Assembly (NCBI RefSeq): GCF_020510665.1
Contig: NZ_CP075187.1
Span: 2,456,001-2,520,000, forward strand
Direction: 5' to 3'
Origin: Dechloromonas denitrificans
GTDB taxonomy: Bacteria > Pseudomonadota > Gammaproteobacteria > Burkholderiales > Rhodocyclaceae
Length of the DNA: 64,000 nt
How positions within the stretch are numbered: the first letter of the stretch is position 1; the number at the start of each line of letters is the position of its first letter. This document shows, piece by piece, positions 1 to 9,361 of the stretch. The notes beneath the pieces were generated by a model that saw nothing but the letters and a program-made list of their open reading frames with translations, did no database searches and had not been told where the DNA came from. The position numbers and the translations under genes were made by a program.

Positions 1-1
1 C

Positions 2-151
2 GCACTACTTGGATTTTGTGTCATCAGTTGCCTTGCCACTTTCAAGACCATCCTAGCCTTTATCGCCATGGCTGCTCTGTTCTATGTCTCTTTACCCGTC
101 TTCATCGTCCTGCTGATGATTTTGGGGATCATTTTTTTCTACACCCGCTGA
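2..151 (+). CDS. C-terminal end of an unidentified membrane protein (cut by the window edge)
   Basis: The frame is open from the first base of the window to a TGA at 149-151 and gives 49 residues. Most are hydrophobic, with two likely membrane segments; the second ends in the aromatic/basic tail FFYTR. A methionine at about residue 23 could start a 27-residue peptide, so the true start is either there or upstream of the window. I do not recognise the family. A Shine-Dalgarno-like AAAGGAAG just after the stop serves the next small frame, which suggests an operon of small genes. Confidence 0.4.
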   Translation, partial: ALLGFCVISCLATFKTILAFIAMAALFYVSLPVFIVLLMILGIIFFYTR

Positions 152-162
152 AAGGAAGCATC

Positions 163-270
163 ATGTACGACATCTGCATCATCAACGCCGTCAACACAAT
201 CGCAAACTGGCATTTGGACTCGGCATTCTCTTGTGTCCATTCCCTTGCAGTCCTGCGTTATCAAGACTGA
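163..270 (+). CDS. Possible 35-residue peptide
   Basis: An ATG lies 11 bases after the stop of the preceding membrane-protein frame and has AAAGGAAG upstream at suitable spacing. The product is 35 residues with three cysteines and no motif I recognise. Only its position and ribosome site support it, and it could be a chance frame. Confidence 0.22.
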   Translation: MYDICIINAVNTIANWHLDSAFSCVHSLAVLRYQD

Positions 271-346
271 CCTGCACCAACCCGCTCGGCCACTCCCAAA
301 GCCGACGAAGTAGCGCGCGCCTGACACTAATGCAGGCAACTCCCCC

Positions 347-465
347 GAAGCTGCCTCCCCTCCCCCCCTGTAGCGCCAATTCCAAGTTCTACCCTGAGCA
401 TATCCGGCATCGACCGGAGGCATACGCTCGTCTTGGATTTCCGCTGGGGGTGGGAGGGGTAGCAG
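347..465. repeat. Facing C-rich and G-rich tracts (loose inverted repeat)
   Basis: A C-rich tract at 347-371 (CTGCCTCCCCTCCCCCCC then TGTAGC) faces a G-rich tract at 443-465 (GCTGGGGGTGGGAGGGG then TAGCAG). They are roughly reverse complements with about 70 bases between them. The G-rich core GGGGGTGGGRGGGGTAGCA recurs at 3466-3484, and a related C-rich tract is at 9807-9827. Bases 271-489 hold no convincing gene and form the leader of the antirestriction gene. Confidence 0.5.
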
Positions 466-489
466 TTTCACCAAACTCTAGGAGTCACC

Positions 490-909
490 ATGCAATCGAA
501 ATCCCAACGCATCACCGCCAAGATCGTCCCTGAGTCACAACGTATGAATGTTGCCGACACGCATTTCGGCATCCGCTATCCACTGGTCGTCGAACCTATG
601 GTGTATCAATTCGCAACCCAACTTGCCCCTGCTTACAAGGGAGGATATTGGGAATTTCATACGCTCAGCAATGGCGGATTCCTGATGACCCCAACGCTAG
701 ATGATGTGTTTAAGATCACTGCAGACAACGGCTACGAAGGCACCATGTCGGCGGAGGCTCTCGGCATCACTGCGTGTCTGTACGCATACAGCAATCTATC
801 CTTTGGTGAATGTGCTTTCGGCGAGACATGTGCGGAGCACTACCACTGGCTGTATGAGTTTGCGATGCGACATTCGGAATCAATGGCAATTCGTGGTGCA
901 ATTGACTGA
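490..909 (+). CDS. Antirestriction protein, ArdB/KlcA family
   Basis: A 139-residue protein, the usual length for ArdB/KlcA. These proteins are carried on plasmids and integrative elements and block type I restriction without mimicking DNA. The family hallmark GGYWEFHTLSNGGF lies near residues 51-64, followed by a region with MSAEALGITACLYAYSNLSF, and the C-terminal half has the clustered His/Tyr residues typical of the family. The start is fixed by TAGGAG 7 bases upstream of the ATG. It lies upstream of a VapE gene, so it probably belongs to the cargo of a mobile element and protects incoming DNA from the host. The family call is firm; activity is inferred. Confidence 0.88.
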   Translation: MQSKSQRITAKIVPESQRMNVADTHFGIRYPLVVEPMVYQFATQLAPAYKGGYWEFHTLSNGGFLMTPTLDDVFKITADNGYEGTMSAEALGITACLYAYSNLSFGECAFGETCAEHYHWLYEFAMRHSESMAIRGAID

Positions 910-1029
910 AACCTACGTCCTTAGATGTGTCCCCTCTTCTTCCCTGTCGTATTAGGGGGAGAGGGATGCAGCAATATGAATTCTAGTGCCTAGATTAAAA
1001 TCCACATATTGAAACAGATAACTTTGAAA

Positions 1030-1803
1030 ATGCTGAAAACAGAAGACACAGCACTCTTTGACCTCCGACCAAGTTGTACTCAAGATGAAGCAGTAGCGAA
1101 AATGCTTGGCTGGCTTCGCGGAAGTACGCGTCTCCAGAAAATAAAGGTAACGATCGATGGCCTTTCTGATGCAGAACAACTCCCCTATCTCCCTGAACTC
1201 CCCGACCCTGTGGCAGTTCTTATCCAGGAGTTTCGTGAGCAAGCCAGCAAAAAATATATTGATGCAGTAAATGCCTATGATTTTGAACTGGCTCTGGAAG
1301 TGGAAAATGAGGTCAAGAATTGGGAAAACATGGCCGGACTTGCCTGCCGATACATGATCGACATTGCAGATGAACTGTCACAACCCAAACCGAAGCTGCG
1401 TATTGACCAAAGTGCCACTCTGGCGACAGGCAAAATACACATCACACTGAAAAGTCTTCATCAGTGGGCACTCAAAACGTATGAAATTTCGATACTCGAC
1501 AACCAACCCCTCGTAAGCGATTCGTCATCTGAACCCAAAGATACCCCTCCAGCGGAGCCATCGATAAAACTATGGCTGGTTGCTGATCCAAACGACCCCA
1601 AACCCGAGTACCCCTGGTACACGCCAGCAAGATACTTTGCCAGACAGTTGATCATTGACGATCCAACCCTGCTTATAAAAAAAGACTTACTTGCTCAAAA
1701 GGTAGGTCAATCACTCACTGCTGCTGGCATCATGAAGCGGGGAGGAGTGAAACCACTTGACCCAGCTACGATCAAAAGAGCCTTCAACAAAGTGGGTTTC
1801 TAA
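1030..1803 (+). CDS. Unidentified protein of the accessory region, 257 residues
   Basis: The protein is soluble with no membrane segment. The first part is acidic with a helical stretch near residues 70-115, the middle is a Pro/Ser-rich linker, and the C-terminus is basic with the look of a small DNA-binding or winged-helix tail (QSLTAAGIMKRGGVKPLDPA). A TTG at 1009 would add seven residues; I chose the ATG at 1030. It lies about 150 bases upstream of the VapE gene on the same strand and could be a replication or regulatory partner, but I do not recognise the family. Base composition is more AT-rich than in the chromosomal part, consistent with transfer. Confidence 0.6.
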   Translation: MLKTEDTALFDLRPSCTQDEAVAKMLGWLRGSTRLQKIKVTIDGLSDAEQLPYLPELPDPVAVLIQEFREQASKKYIDAVNAYDFELALEVENEVKNWENMAGLACRYMIDIADELSQPKPKLRIDQSATLATGKIHITLKSLHQWALKTYEISILDNQPLVSDSSSEPKDTPPAEPSIKLWLVADPNDPKPEYPWYTPARYFARQLIIDDPTLLIKKDLLAQKVGQSLTAAGIMKRGGVKPLDPATIKRAFNKVGF

Positions 1804-1813
1804 CGAAACTTTC

Positions 1814-1832
1814 AAACTTTCGCTGAAAGTTT
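1814..1832 (+). terminator. Small hairpin after the 257-residue gene
   Basis: AAACTTTC, loop GCT, GAAAGTTT, followed by TCATAAAA, 11 bases past the stop codon. The stem is AT-rich and weak. It may be a terminator or part of a short repeated motif, because GAAACTTTC also occurs just upstream. Confidence 0.35.
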
Positions 1833-1956
1833 TCATAAAATTCGCTCGCTTTCCCTTCTGCCACAATGGTTTTCGGAAAATAACCGGTAGGTCTTTGAAG
1901 CGTTAAACGCTCAAGTCCAATAGAGGCTCCTTAACAACGCCAAGAAAGAGGCAAAT

Positions 1957-3420
1957 ATGGAGTCCCCTAAGTTCAACATCAGCAAATTTTCCTTTTCAGC
2001 TCCGAACAAGCAAGTAGCAGTCGAAGTCTCACCGACCATAGGGGAAATCAATCCACCGAGGTCCCCCCTTCCCCTCGAGCAGATTGCCGAAAGCGCATCA
2101 CAACCGATCGAAGCCTCTCCAGTCTTCACATCAAGTTTAGGCATCACAAGCCAAGACCTTGACCATGTACAAGCGCTGGAGCCTTCAAGCTTTCCAAATT
2201 CTCCGCTGAAGGATGAAGGCATTCCGCCAGTAACCATCGGGAATATCATTTATCTCCTCGAGATGTATGGGATCGGCATCCGTTACAACGTCATCAAGAA
2301 GAAGCTTGAGGTAATGTGGGCCAAGCAGTTGGGCACCGCTGACAATCGGGACAAGGTTGCCTTGACCACGATCCTCAGCCTGGTGTCGCTGAATCGGATG
2401 AGTACCGGTCCTGTACCAGCCATCCTGGAAACGATTGCTGATAGAAGCCCACACAATCCTGTAGCCGACTGGATCATGCGCAAGCGGTGGGACGGTATTG
2501 ATCGACTTGAGCCATTCCTGAATACGTTGGTGGAACGAGAGGACTATCCGAAGCCGTTAAAAGACGTGCTGATCTATCGATGGCTGATTAGTTGTGTTGC
2601 TGCCGCTTTGATGCCGCAAGGATTCTATGGGCGTGGCATCCTCACGCTCCAGGGTCCCCAATCGATAGGCAAAACCAGTTGGTTTCGTGCGCTGATCACC
2701 GATCTAATCCTTCGAGAACTGGCCTTGAAGCTGGATCATCACCTCGATGCAGGCAACAAGGACACGATCATCACTGCTGTAAGCCATTGGATCGTCGAAA
2801 TCGGCGAACTCGATAGTAGCCTGAAGAAAGACGTGGCAAGGCTGAAGGGCTTCATCACCACTGATCGTGACAAACTAAGGAAACCATATGCACGTGGTGA
2901 CTCGGAGTACCAGCGTCGTACGGTGTTCTGTGCCTCCGTCAATGACCACGCGTTTTTGGTAGATGCGACAGGGAATACGCGTTTCTGGACCATTCCGGTG
3001 ACGAAAATCGACTACCAACATACCATTGACATGCAGCAACTATGGGCACAAATCGCCGTGGATTTCCAGAATGGCGAACGGTGGTGGTTGGATCGTCATG
3101 AAGAAACTCTGCTGGAGAAACTCAACCAAGAGCATCGCGCTGTCAGTGCAGTCCGAGAGCGCCTAATGGGTGAAATTGATCAATCGGGCAACATCACGCA
3201 ACCGAAGGCCTACAGCGCTACACAGGCACTACAAAAAACCGGCATCGACCGCCCTAGCAATCCGCAATGCAAGGAAGCCGGAAGCATTCTTCGCGAACTC
3301 TACGGCGACCCAAAGAAAATTCAGGGAATCTATAAATGGCGAATTCCGTTCAAAAAGGACAAGCCGGACAAGTTCAGTAAGCACTTCCGGGATCCTGATG
3401 AGGACGACGATCTGTACTGA
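1957..3420 (+). CDS. VapE-family (virulence-associated protein E) helicase/primase-like ATPase
   Basis: A 487-residue protein of the VapE family, found in prophages, phage satellites and plasmids as a replication ATPase. The N-terminal ~90 residues are low in order. The P-loop GPQSIGKT is at residues 233-240, a Walker-B-like WIVEIGELD follows near 280, and the sensor stretch ending in GNTRFWTIPV is near 340. These are the VapE diagnostic motifs. The C-terminal ~90 residues resemble a small DNA-binding domain. The ATG is preceded by AGAGG. With no integrase, capsid or terminase genes nearby, it suggests the replication module of a phage satellite or integrated plasmid. The family is firm; its role in this cell is inferred. 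Confidence 0.88.
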   Translation: MESPKFNISKFSFSAPNKQVAVEVSPTIGEINPPRSPLPLEQIAESASQPIEASPVFTSSLGITSQDLDHVQALEPSSFPNSPLKDEGIPPVTIGNIIYLLEMYGIGIRYNVIKKKLEVMWAKQLGTADNRDKVALTTILSLVSLNRMSTGPVPAILETIADRSPHNPVADWIMRKRWDGIDRLEPFLNTLVEREDYPKPLKDVLIYRWLISCVAAALMPQGFYGRGILTLQGPQSIGKTSWFRALITDLILRELALKLDHHLDAGNKDTIITAVSHWIVEIGELDSSLKKDVARLKGFITTDRDKLRKPYARGDSEYQRRTVFCASVNDHAFLVDATGNTRFWTIPVTKIDYQHTIDMQQLWAQIAVDFQNGERWWLDRHEETLLEKLNQEHRAVSAVRERLMGEIDQSGNITQPKAYSATQALQKTGIDRPSNPQCKEAGSILRELYGDPKKIQGIYKWRIPFKKDKPDKFSKHFRDPDEDDDLY

Positions 3421-3445
3421 TAAACGGCCGAAATTTTATCAGCGT

Positions 3446-3484
3446 CCTACCACTCCTCCCCCCGTTGGGGGTGGGGGGGTAGCA
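3446..3484. repeat. C/G-tract hairpin after the VapE gene
   Basis: CTACCACTCCTCCCCCC, then GTT, then GGGGGTGGGGGGGTAG forms a near-perfect stem with a 3-base loop. The right arm matches the G-rich tract at 446-464. It could be a terminator for the VapE gene, a G-quadruplex former or a dispersed element of this mobile region. There is no T-run after it, which argues against a simple intrinsic terminator. Confidence 0.5.
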
Positions 3485-3765
3485 CCTTCGCAAAAACTGA
3501 ATTGAATGGAAAAGCGCGCAATGTACCCAATGGATGGCATCAGATTTGATGAACACGGTGGCAAATTTGGCAAGCAACGCGGTATGTACATGCCCGGAAA
3601 ATTCTGGGTTCCGGAAGCAGATTTCAATCTCGCATGGGAAATCGCCAAGGCACATTTGCCCAGTATAGACTGGACGAAAAAAGTCTCCTCAGAGACGTTC
3701 TTCACTACGGAAATATGAATCGCCCCGGGTTTTGAGGAGGCTCCCTTCTTTGAGAAGATGGAGCC

Positions 3766-4991
<1,226 letters not shown>

Positions 4992-5371
4992 CTCAAATCA
5001 AATGGCCTCCGCGATTCCCGGGGCGATTCAATATGGCACCAATTCTGGGGGATAAGCAGACTCAATTTTGGACGCTGTATCAAGTACTTTAGTGTCCACA
5101 ACATGCTGCCAATCGAGGTGGCCAATCCAGGCAAGAAAGGTAAACGGTTCTACAAGCGGAAAGGACAGTAGCGACTAGCACGGGGTGAGATGCGCCAGAT
5201 GTCAGAAATCATCTAGCCCACTCCCCCCAGATTCATTCTTGGAGTTATTGAATGCCTGCTTTGTGCCCTTTGTTGACGTTGGGTGACTTTCCAGTAACGG
5301 CCGCTTCAGACTGAATGCTGCCATTCCGTATTCCACATCATCAACTTTAATTCAGCCGTTTTTGGCTAAAG

Positions 5372-6181
5372 TTAAGGTTTAATCAATCGGACTTTATTGG
5401 GCTTGCCAACTGGCATCAATTCGAAGTGGTGGGGGAATTGCCTAAACAACTTCGTTGAAGTCGCATTCTTGGCGAGGATTTTTTGGTCGTGAAGTATCTT
5501 GGCTACTTCGGACAACTCCAACCATTGCCCCTCATGCATCTTTGGTAGTGCCGCAATAATCGCCTGATGAGTCTTGACAGCTGTTTTGGAACTCGCAGCG
5601 GCGGTCTTGGTCGCCTTTTTCGGCGCATCTTTACTTTTAGCTACCACTTTTGGTGCGACTTTTTTGGTTTGCGATGTATTCGCTATCGCTTTTTTAGGTG
5701 GCGCGCTAGAAATTTTCTCTGTAGTCGGTACAACTCCTTGTACTTTTGGCGCGGAAGTAGGCGCTTTTTCCGCTCCAACATAGATGACTTGATCGTAGGC
5801 GGGGATCGCATCTTGAGACAACTTACTACGCTCACTAATACAACAAACTCTAATGCCGCGCTCCCGTAGCCGCACGACCAAGGGAACGAAATCCAAATCT
5901 CCGGATGCAATAACGATCATCTTTGGGCGTGGCGTCATGCAGGCCAACTCCATCGCATCTACTGCTAATGAAATGTCAGTGGTGTTTTTTGACAAGTGCA
6001 GATTGACGAATGGGCGTATAGCTTTCATTCGCAATACTTCTGTGATCCCCTTCATGTTTTCGGCGCTGCCATATGCCCTACGGATGGCTACGGTACCTTC
6101 GTTTTGCTCAAGTATATTTACAGCTTCCTGAACCCATTCCGGCGACGAAAGGTTATCTGCATCAATTAGCAGTGCAATCAT
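5372..6181 (-). CDS. NYN-domain putative ribonuclease with a C-terminal LOTUS-like domain
   Basis: A 269-residue protein. Residues 1-135 are a NYN (PIN-like, LabA/DUF88) domain: acidic residues in ALLIDADNLS at the start, TDISLAVDAM in the middle and ASGDLDFVPLV near 92-102 would hold the metal ion. Residues 145-205 are a Lys/Ala-rich linker. The last ~60 residues (AIIAALPKMHEGQWLELSEV onward) resemble the OST-HTH/LOTUS RNA-binding domain often joined to NYN nucleases. It would cut or process RNA in the cytoplasm; the target is unknown. It is the last gene of a run of small minus-strand genes in the accessory block. The domain call is strong; function is inferred. Confidence 0.85.
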   Translation of the reverse strand: MIALLIDADNLSSPEWVQEAVNILEQNEGTVAIRRAYGSAENMKGITEVLRMKAIRPFVNLHLSKNTTDISLAVDAMELACMTPRPKMIVIASGDLDFVPLVVRLRERGIRVCCISERSKLSQDAIPAYDQVIYVGAEKAPTSAPKVQGVVPTTEKISSAPPKKAIANTSQTKKVAPKVVAKSKDAPKKATKTAAASSKTAVKTHQAIIAALPKMHEGQWLELSEVAKILHDQKILAKNATSTKLFRQFPHHFELMPVGKPNKVRLIKP

Positions 6182-6262
6182 TTTTGGTTACCTGCGGTAC
6201 TTCAGTGATCCGAATCCGCTATTTAGTTAGAAAATGATCTGATCATATCGCATATCCATTGA

Positions 6263-6475
6263 CTAGTTTTCGCCGAGCAAATTCAGAAAGTCTTCTGGGG
6301 TCAATGGCAGCAATCGCTGCATTGCAGACGTTACACTTTGAATAGCGACTGGCAGCTCATGGCCGTTTGTTGTCTCATGCTGCGTGAGTCGCGCTTCTTC
6401 GGCAGCTCCGTGCCCTTTGCGGACGTTACTAGATTTGGAAGGCGGACGTTCAGGGGCGTTGAAAGTGACCGGCAT
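6263..6475 (-). CDS. Possible 70-residue protein
   Basis: This frame lies between the frameshifted membrane gene (37 bases upstream) and the NYN gene (81 bases downstream), all on the minus strand. The product is polar, and its last 25 residues could form an amphipathic helix (AMQRLLPLTPEDFLNLLGEN). I see no family and only a weak ribosome site. Position in a run of same-strand genes is the main support. Confidence 0.35.
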   Translation of the reverse strand: MPVTFNAPERPPSKSSNVRKGHGAAEEARLTQHETTNGHELPVAIQSVTSAMQRLLPLTPEDFLNLLGEN

Positions 6476-6512
6476 AGGAGCTCAGTGGTTTGGTGTCCGG
6501 TTGACTGTACTG

Positions 6513-6894
6513 TTAGGTGCCTTGCCCAATCTGTGCGGCTACCATGTCTTTGACCAGCACATTGAGCAGCCAGAAGACGAGGCAGCCTGTTAAAGCAGGG
6601 ATAATGAAATACATTACCGTGGACCAGAACCTGTTCTTGAACGGATCGGCCAAGCACCGCCAAGCTACGTTCGACGAAAGCACGCCGATGTACAGGCTTA
6701 GGCAAATGGCGAGCCCCCCCCCAGACTACCTTTGCGGGAAATGACTGGAACCTCAGGTCGACGTATTGAAATGCAACGATGAATAGCAGCCACTCAGTTA
6801 TTTGAAATACCACCGGTATTCCGTGGATCACAGAACGGGTAAACGGTGATGCCTCCACAACCGTGCCGTCTGGCAATTGTTTGTCGAGATTCAT
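6513..6894 (-). pseudogene. Three-helix membrane protein gene frameshifted at a run of nine G
   Basis: Reading from the ATG at 6894 gives one membrane helix (IPVVFQITEWLLFIVAF) and then reaches nine consecutive G (C on the plus strand, 6714-6722). With nine G the frame turns into an Arg/His-rich stretch unlike a protein. With eight G it continues as two more clean membrane helices (WGGLAICLSLYIGVLSS and FIIPALTGCLVFWLLNVLV) to TAA at 6513-6515, 126 residues in all. So the gene is off in this sequence, through mutation, slipped-strand phase variation or a base-count error. An in-frame ATG at 6963 is an alternative start. I do not recognise the family. Confidence 0.65.
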
Positions 6895-6979
6895 TCGGTC
6901 ACAGTGAGGCCTAAGTCCCTTGGGGCGCCGTGTTAGTTTTCGTGCGGCAAGATGGCTTTTCATATCAGAGACACTGGTC

Positions 6980-7570
6980 CTATGTGAGAAGTAGCTGACG
7001 AGCTACGGGGTGCCAAGTTGCATAAGCCAAATTTGACGACGGGTGATTGATGTACCCAGCTGTTACCAAGTTGGGACCAACAGTCAGTGTGGCGATGTGA
7101 TGACTTTCGAGCTTGCTCTGAACATGCAGTAGGAGATTGTCCCAGTTGGCTTTGCCTAGGACCAAAACTCTTGTTGGCTGTAGCTTCTCAACAACCTCAA
7201 AGAATGCCGGTACAGATTCTTCCCACATTTTGTATGTTGGTCTGATGCGAGCCTGATCGCCTACAAGACATTGTACAAAGTTGTAGAAGGCGACATTTTG
7301 CCAAAGTCCCGAGGGACCAAGTGATTCATTGAGCCCGAAGATGACTCGGCGAATTTTTGTGGAAAATCTGCAAAAACCATTGGTGTCTCGATTCTGATCT
7401 CCGATAGCAAGATCATCTTCGACACAGCGGGTGACTAGACTCGAATTGAAATTTTCTGGTGGATCTGTGAAGTTGGACTCACCAAGGATCAGGGTCTTGT
7501 ATTTGAAGTAGATCGGATTGCGATAGTTACTTCCGACCCAAGGATGCACAGCCACATTTGATGACCACAT
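6980..7570 (-). CDS. Putative uracil-DNA-glycosylase-superfamily-like protein
   Basis: A protein of 196 residues from the ATG at 7570. It has the spacing of a UDG-fold protein: a strand ending in KTLILGESNF near residue 30 (compare the motif-1 GExPG of family 4/5 UDGs), LWQNVAFYNFVQ in the middle, a strand PTRVLVLGKANWDNL, and a C-terminal NHPSSNLAYATWHPV resembling the HPS/HPA motif 3. Motif 1 lacks the usual Pro-Gly, so the catalytic group, if any, differs. It might act on modified or foreign DNA. Before the IS1182 insertion its start lay 8 bases after the stop of the 74-residue gene, with AGG as ribosome site. This is a tentative homology read by eye. Confidence 0.45.
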   Translation of the reverse strand: MWSSNVAVHPWVGSNYRNPIYFKYKTLILGESNFTDPPENFNSSLVTRCVEDDLAIGDQNRDTNGFCRFSTKIRRVIFGLNESLGPSGLWQNVAFYNFVQCLVGDQARIRPTYKMWEESVPAFFEVVEKLQPTRVLVLGKANWDNLLLHVQSKLESHHIATLTVGPNLVTAGYINHPSSNLAYATWHPVARQLLLT

Positions 7571-7677
7571 GTCGATACCTAACGACGGTGTAGAAAAAGT
7601 GTATTCATGCCCGCATCGTGCCGTGAACCATATGGAATAACAAGGCTCCAACCTGAAGTTGAAATCAGGGAGGCGCC

Positions 7678-9204
7678 ATGGCCCGCTACAAAGCAATCGA
7701 CACCAGCCCGAGGTTTCTCGCGGTAGATCTGGAGAAGCAGTTGCTGCCCGGTAGTTTCGAGCATGCCGTGCATCACCTGCTCGACCACGAATTCGATCTT
7801 TCCCTTTTCGACAGTCGCTACCGCAACGATCAGAACGGCGCCAGCGCCTATCCCCCGGGGATGTTGCTCAAAGTCATCCTCTGCGCCTACGCCCAGGGCG
7901 TGGTTAGCAGCCGGGGCATTGCGCGGCTGTGCCGCGAACACGTCACCTTCATCGCCCTCAGCGGCGACTCCGCACCGCACTTCACCACCTTGGCGGCCTT
8001 CGTCTCCAGCCTCGACGAAGAAGTCGCCCGCCTCTTTGCACAGGTGCTTTACCTCTGTCATCGGCAAGGTCTGATCGGCCGGGAAATGTTCGCCATTGAC
8101 GGCGTCAAGCTGCCCAGCAACGCCTCCAAGGCCAAGAGCGGCACGCGAGCCGACTTCGCCCATCAAGCCGACAAACTCGAAGCTGCCGCCAAGAAGATGC
8201 TGGCCCGCCACCGCGAGAACGACCGCCAGTCCGTCGAACCTGACCTCGCCGAGAAATCCCGGCAACGGTCCGAAAGCTTGCAGCAAGAGGCCGCCCAACT
8301 CCGCCAATGGCTGACCGCCAACCCTCAAGACAGAAAGGGCAGTAAAGGCGCCATCCGCAAAAGCAATCGCACCGACCCCGAGAGCGCCAAGATGGCCACC
8401 AGCAAAGGCGTCATTCAAGGCTACACCGGCGTAGCAGCCGTCGATGCCAAGCACCAGATCATCATCGAAGCCCAGGCCCACGGCACCGGCTCGGAACAAG
8501 AGCTACTGCTGCCGGTCGTGCGCGCTACTCAGGCGCAAGCCACTCCGGACACGCTCTACACGGCTGATGCCGGCTACCACTCTGAACGCAACCTCAAAGC
8601 CCTGGCCCAAGAGAACATCAACGCCCTGATTGCCGACAACGGCATGCGCCAACGTGACGAACGCTTCAAGGACCAAGGCAAACACAAAGTGAAGCCTGAT
8701 CCCCTCTACGACAAGGCTAACCCGAAGAAAGCCGCCAGGCGTTACCGTCCGCAGGACTTCACACGCGATCCCGAAACTGGCATCTGCACCTGTCCAGCCG
8801 GCAAGCAGCTCTACCGCAATGGCACGAACTGCATCCACAACGGCCACCTCGCCACCAAATACAGCGGCACTCTGCGCGACTGCCTGCCCTGCGAACAACG
8901 CACCAAATGCCTGCGCACGCCGGAGAAAACCCAAGTCCGGCAAGTTGCGTTCTTTCGAGGCAAAGCCGACACAACCGAAGAAAGCGAGACCGACCGGATG
9001 AAGAAAGCCCTCGACAGCGAAGCAGGCAGAGCCCGTTATGGGCGACGCTTCGCCACCGTCGAACCGGTGTTCGGCAACTTGAGGCACAACAAGCGACTGG
9101 ATCACTTCACGCTACGTGGGCGGAAGAAGGTTGATACGCAGTGGAAGCTGTACTGCCTGGTGCACAACATCGAGAAACTGGCGCATCACGGGTTCGGGCA
9201 GTAG
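7678..9204 (+). CDS. IS1182-family transposase
   Basis: A 508-residue DDE transposase of normal length. The N-terminal domain starts MARYKAIDTSPRFLAVDLEK. Catalytic-core landmarks are MFAIDGVKLPSNASK (first Asp, near residue 138), YTADAGYHSERNL (second Asp, near 295) and the C-terminal VEPVFGNLRHNKRLDHF (Glu region, near 460). Between the last two is a Cys-rich insertion (CTCPAGK, CLPCEQRTKC) typical of this family. The frame is intact. Confidence 0.93.
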   Translation: MARYKAIDTSPRFLAVDLEKQLLPGSFEHAVHHLLDHEFDLSLFDSRYRNDQNGASAYPPGMLLKVILCAYAQGVVSSRGIARLCREHVTFIALSGDSAPHFTTLAAFVSSLDEEVARLFAQVLYLCHRQGLIGREMFAIDGVKLPSNASKAKSGTRADFAHQADKLEAAAKKMLARHRENDRQSVEPDLAEKSRQRSESLQQEAAQLRQWLTANPQDRKGSKGAIRKSNRTDPESAKMATSKGVIQGYTGVAAVDAKHQIIIEAQAHGTGSEQELLLPVVRATQAQATPDTLYTADAGYHSERNLKALAQENINALIADNGMRQRDERFKDQGKHKVKPDPLYDKANPKKAARRYRPQDFTRDPETGICTCPAGKQLYRNGTNCIHNGHLATKYSGTLRDCLPCEQRTKCLRTPEKTQVRQVAFFRGKADTTEESETDRMKKALDSEAGRARYGRRFATVEPVFGNLRHNKRLDHFTLRGRKKVDTQWKLYCLVHNIEKLAHHGFGQ

Positions 9205-9294
9205 AGGAAAAAGAAGGGAAATTCACCTGAAGGGGCCGAAACAGCTCGCATCGAGAATCACACGGTCAACCTGGAAAAAGCCTGAAAACGAAAA

Positions 9295-9317
9295 TGGCGC
9301 AGATCAAACCTGCGCCA
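9295..9317 (+). terminator. Hairpin downstream of the IS1182 transposase
   Basis: TGGCGCAG, loop ATCAAAC, CTGCGCCA, then TGTCTTT, about 90 bases past the transposase stop and inside the element. The stem is perfect over 8 bp with a weak T tail. It probably ends the transposase transcript. Confidence 0.55.
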
Positions 9318-9361
9318 TGTCTTTGCCGGAAATCTGGCTGGAAAAGGGTTTTTCTACAGCG

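Noticed and set aside
6505..6530. ACCTAAC next to the membrane-gene stop, resembling half of an integron attC site
   Set aside because: No matching GTTRRRY partner at 60-130 bases and no integron integrase; other small genes here lack such sites.
6331..6963. A 210-codon open frame through the nine-G run
   Set aside because: After the run it encodes an Arg/His/Gln-rich stretch without protein-like pattern, while the eight-G frame gives clean membrane helices and a sensible stop.
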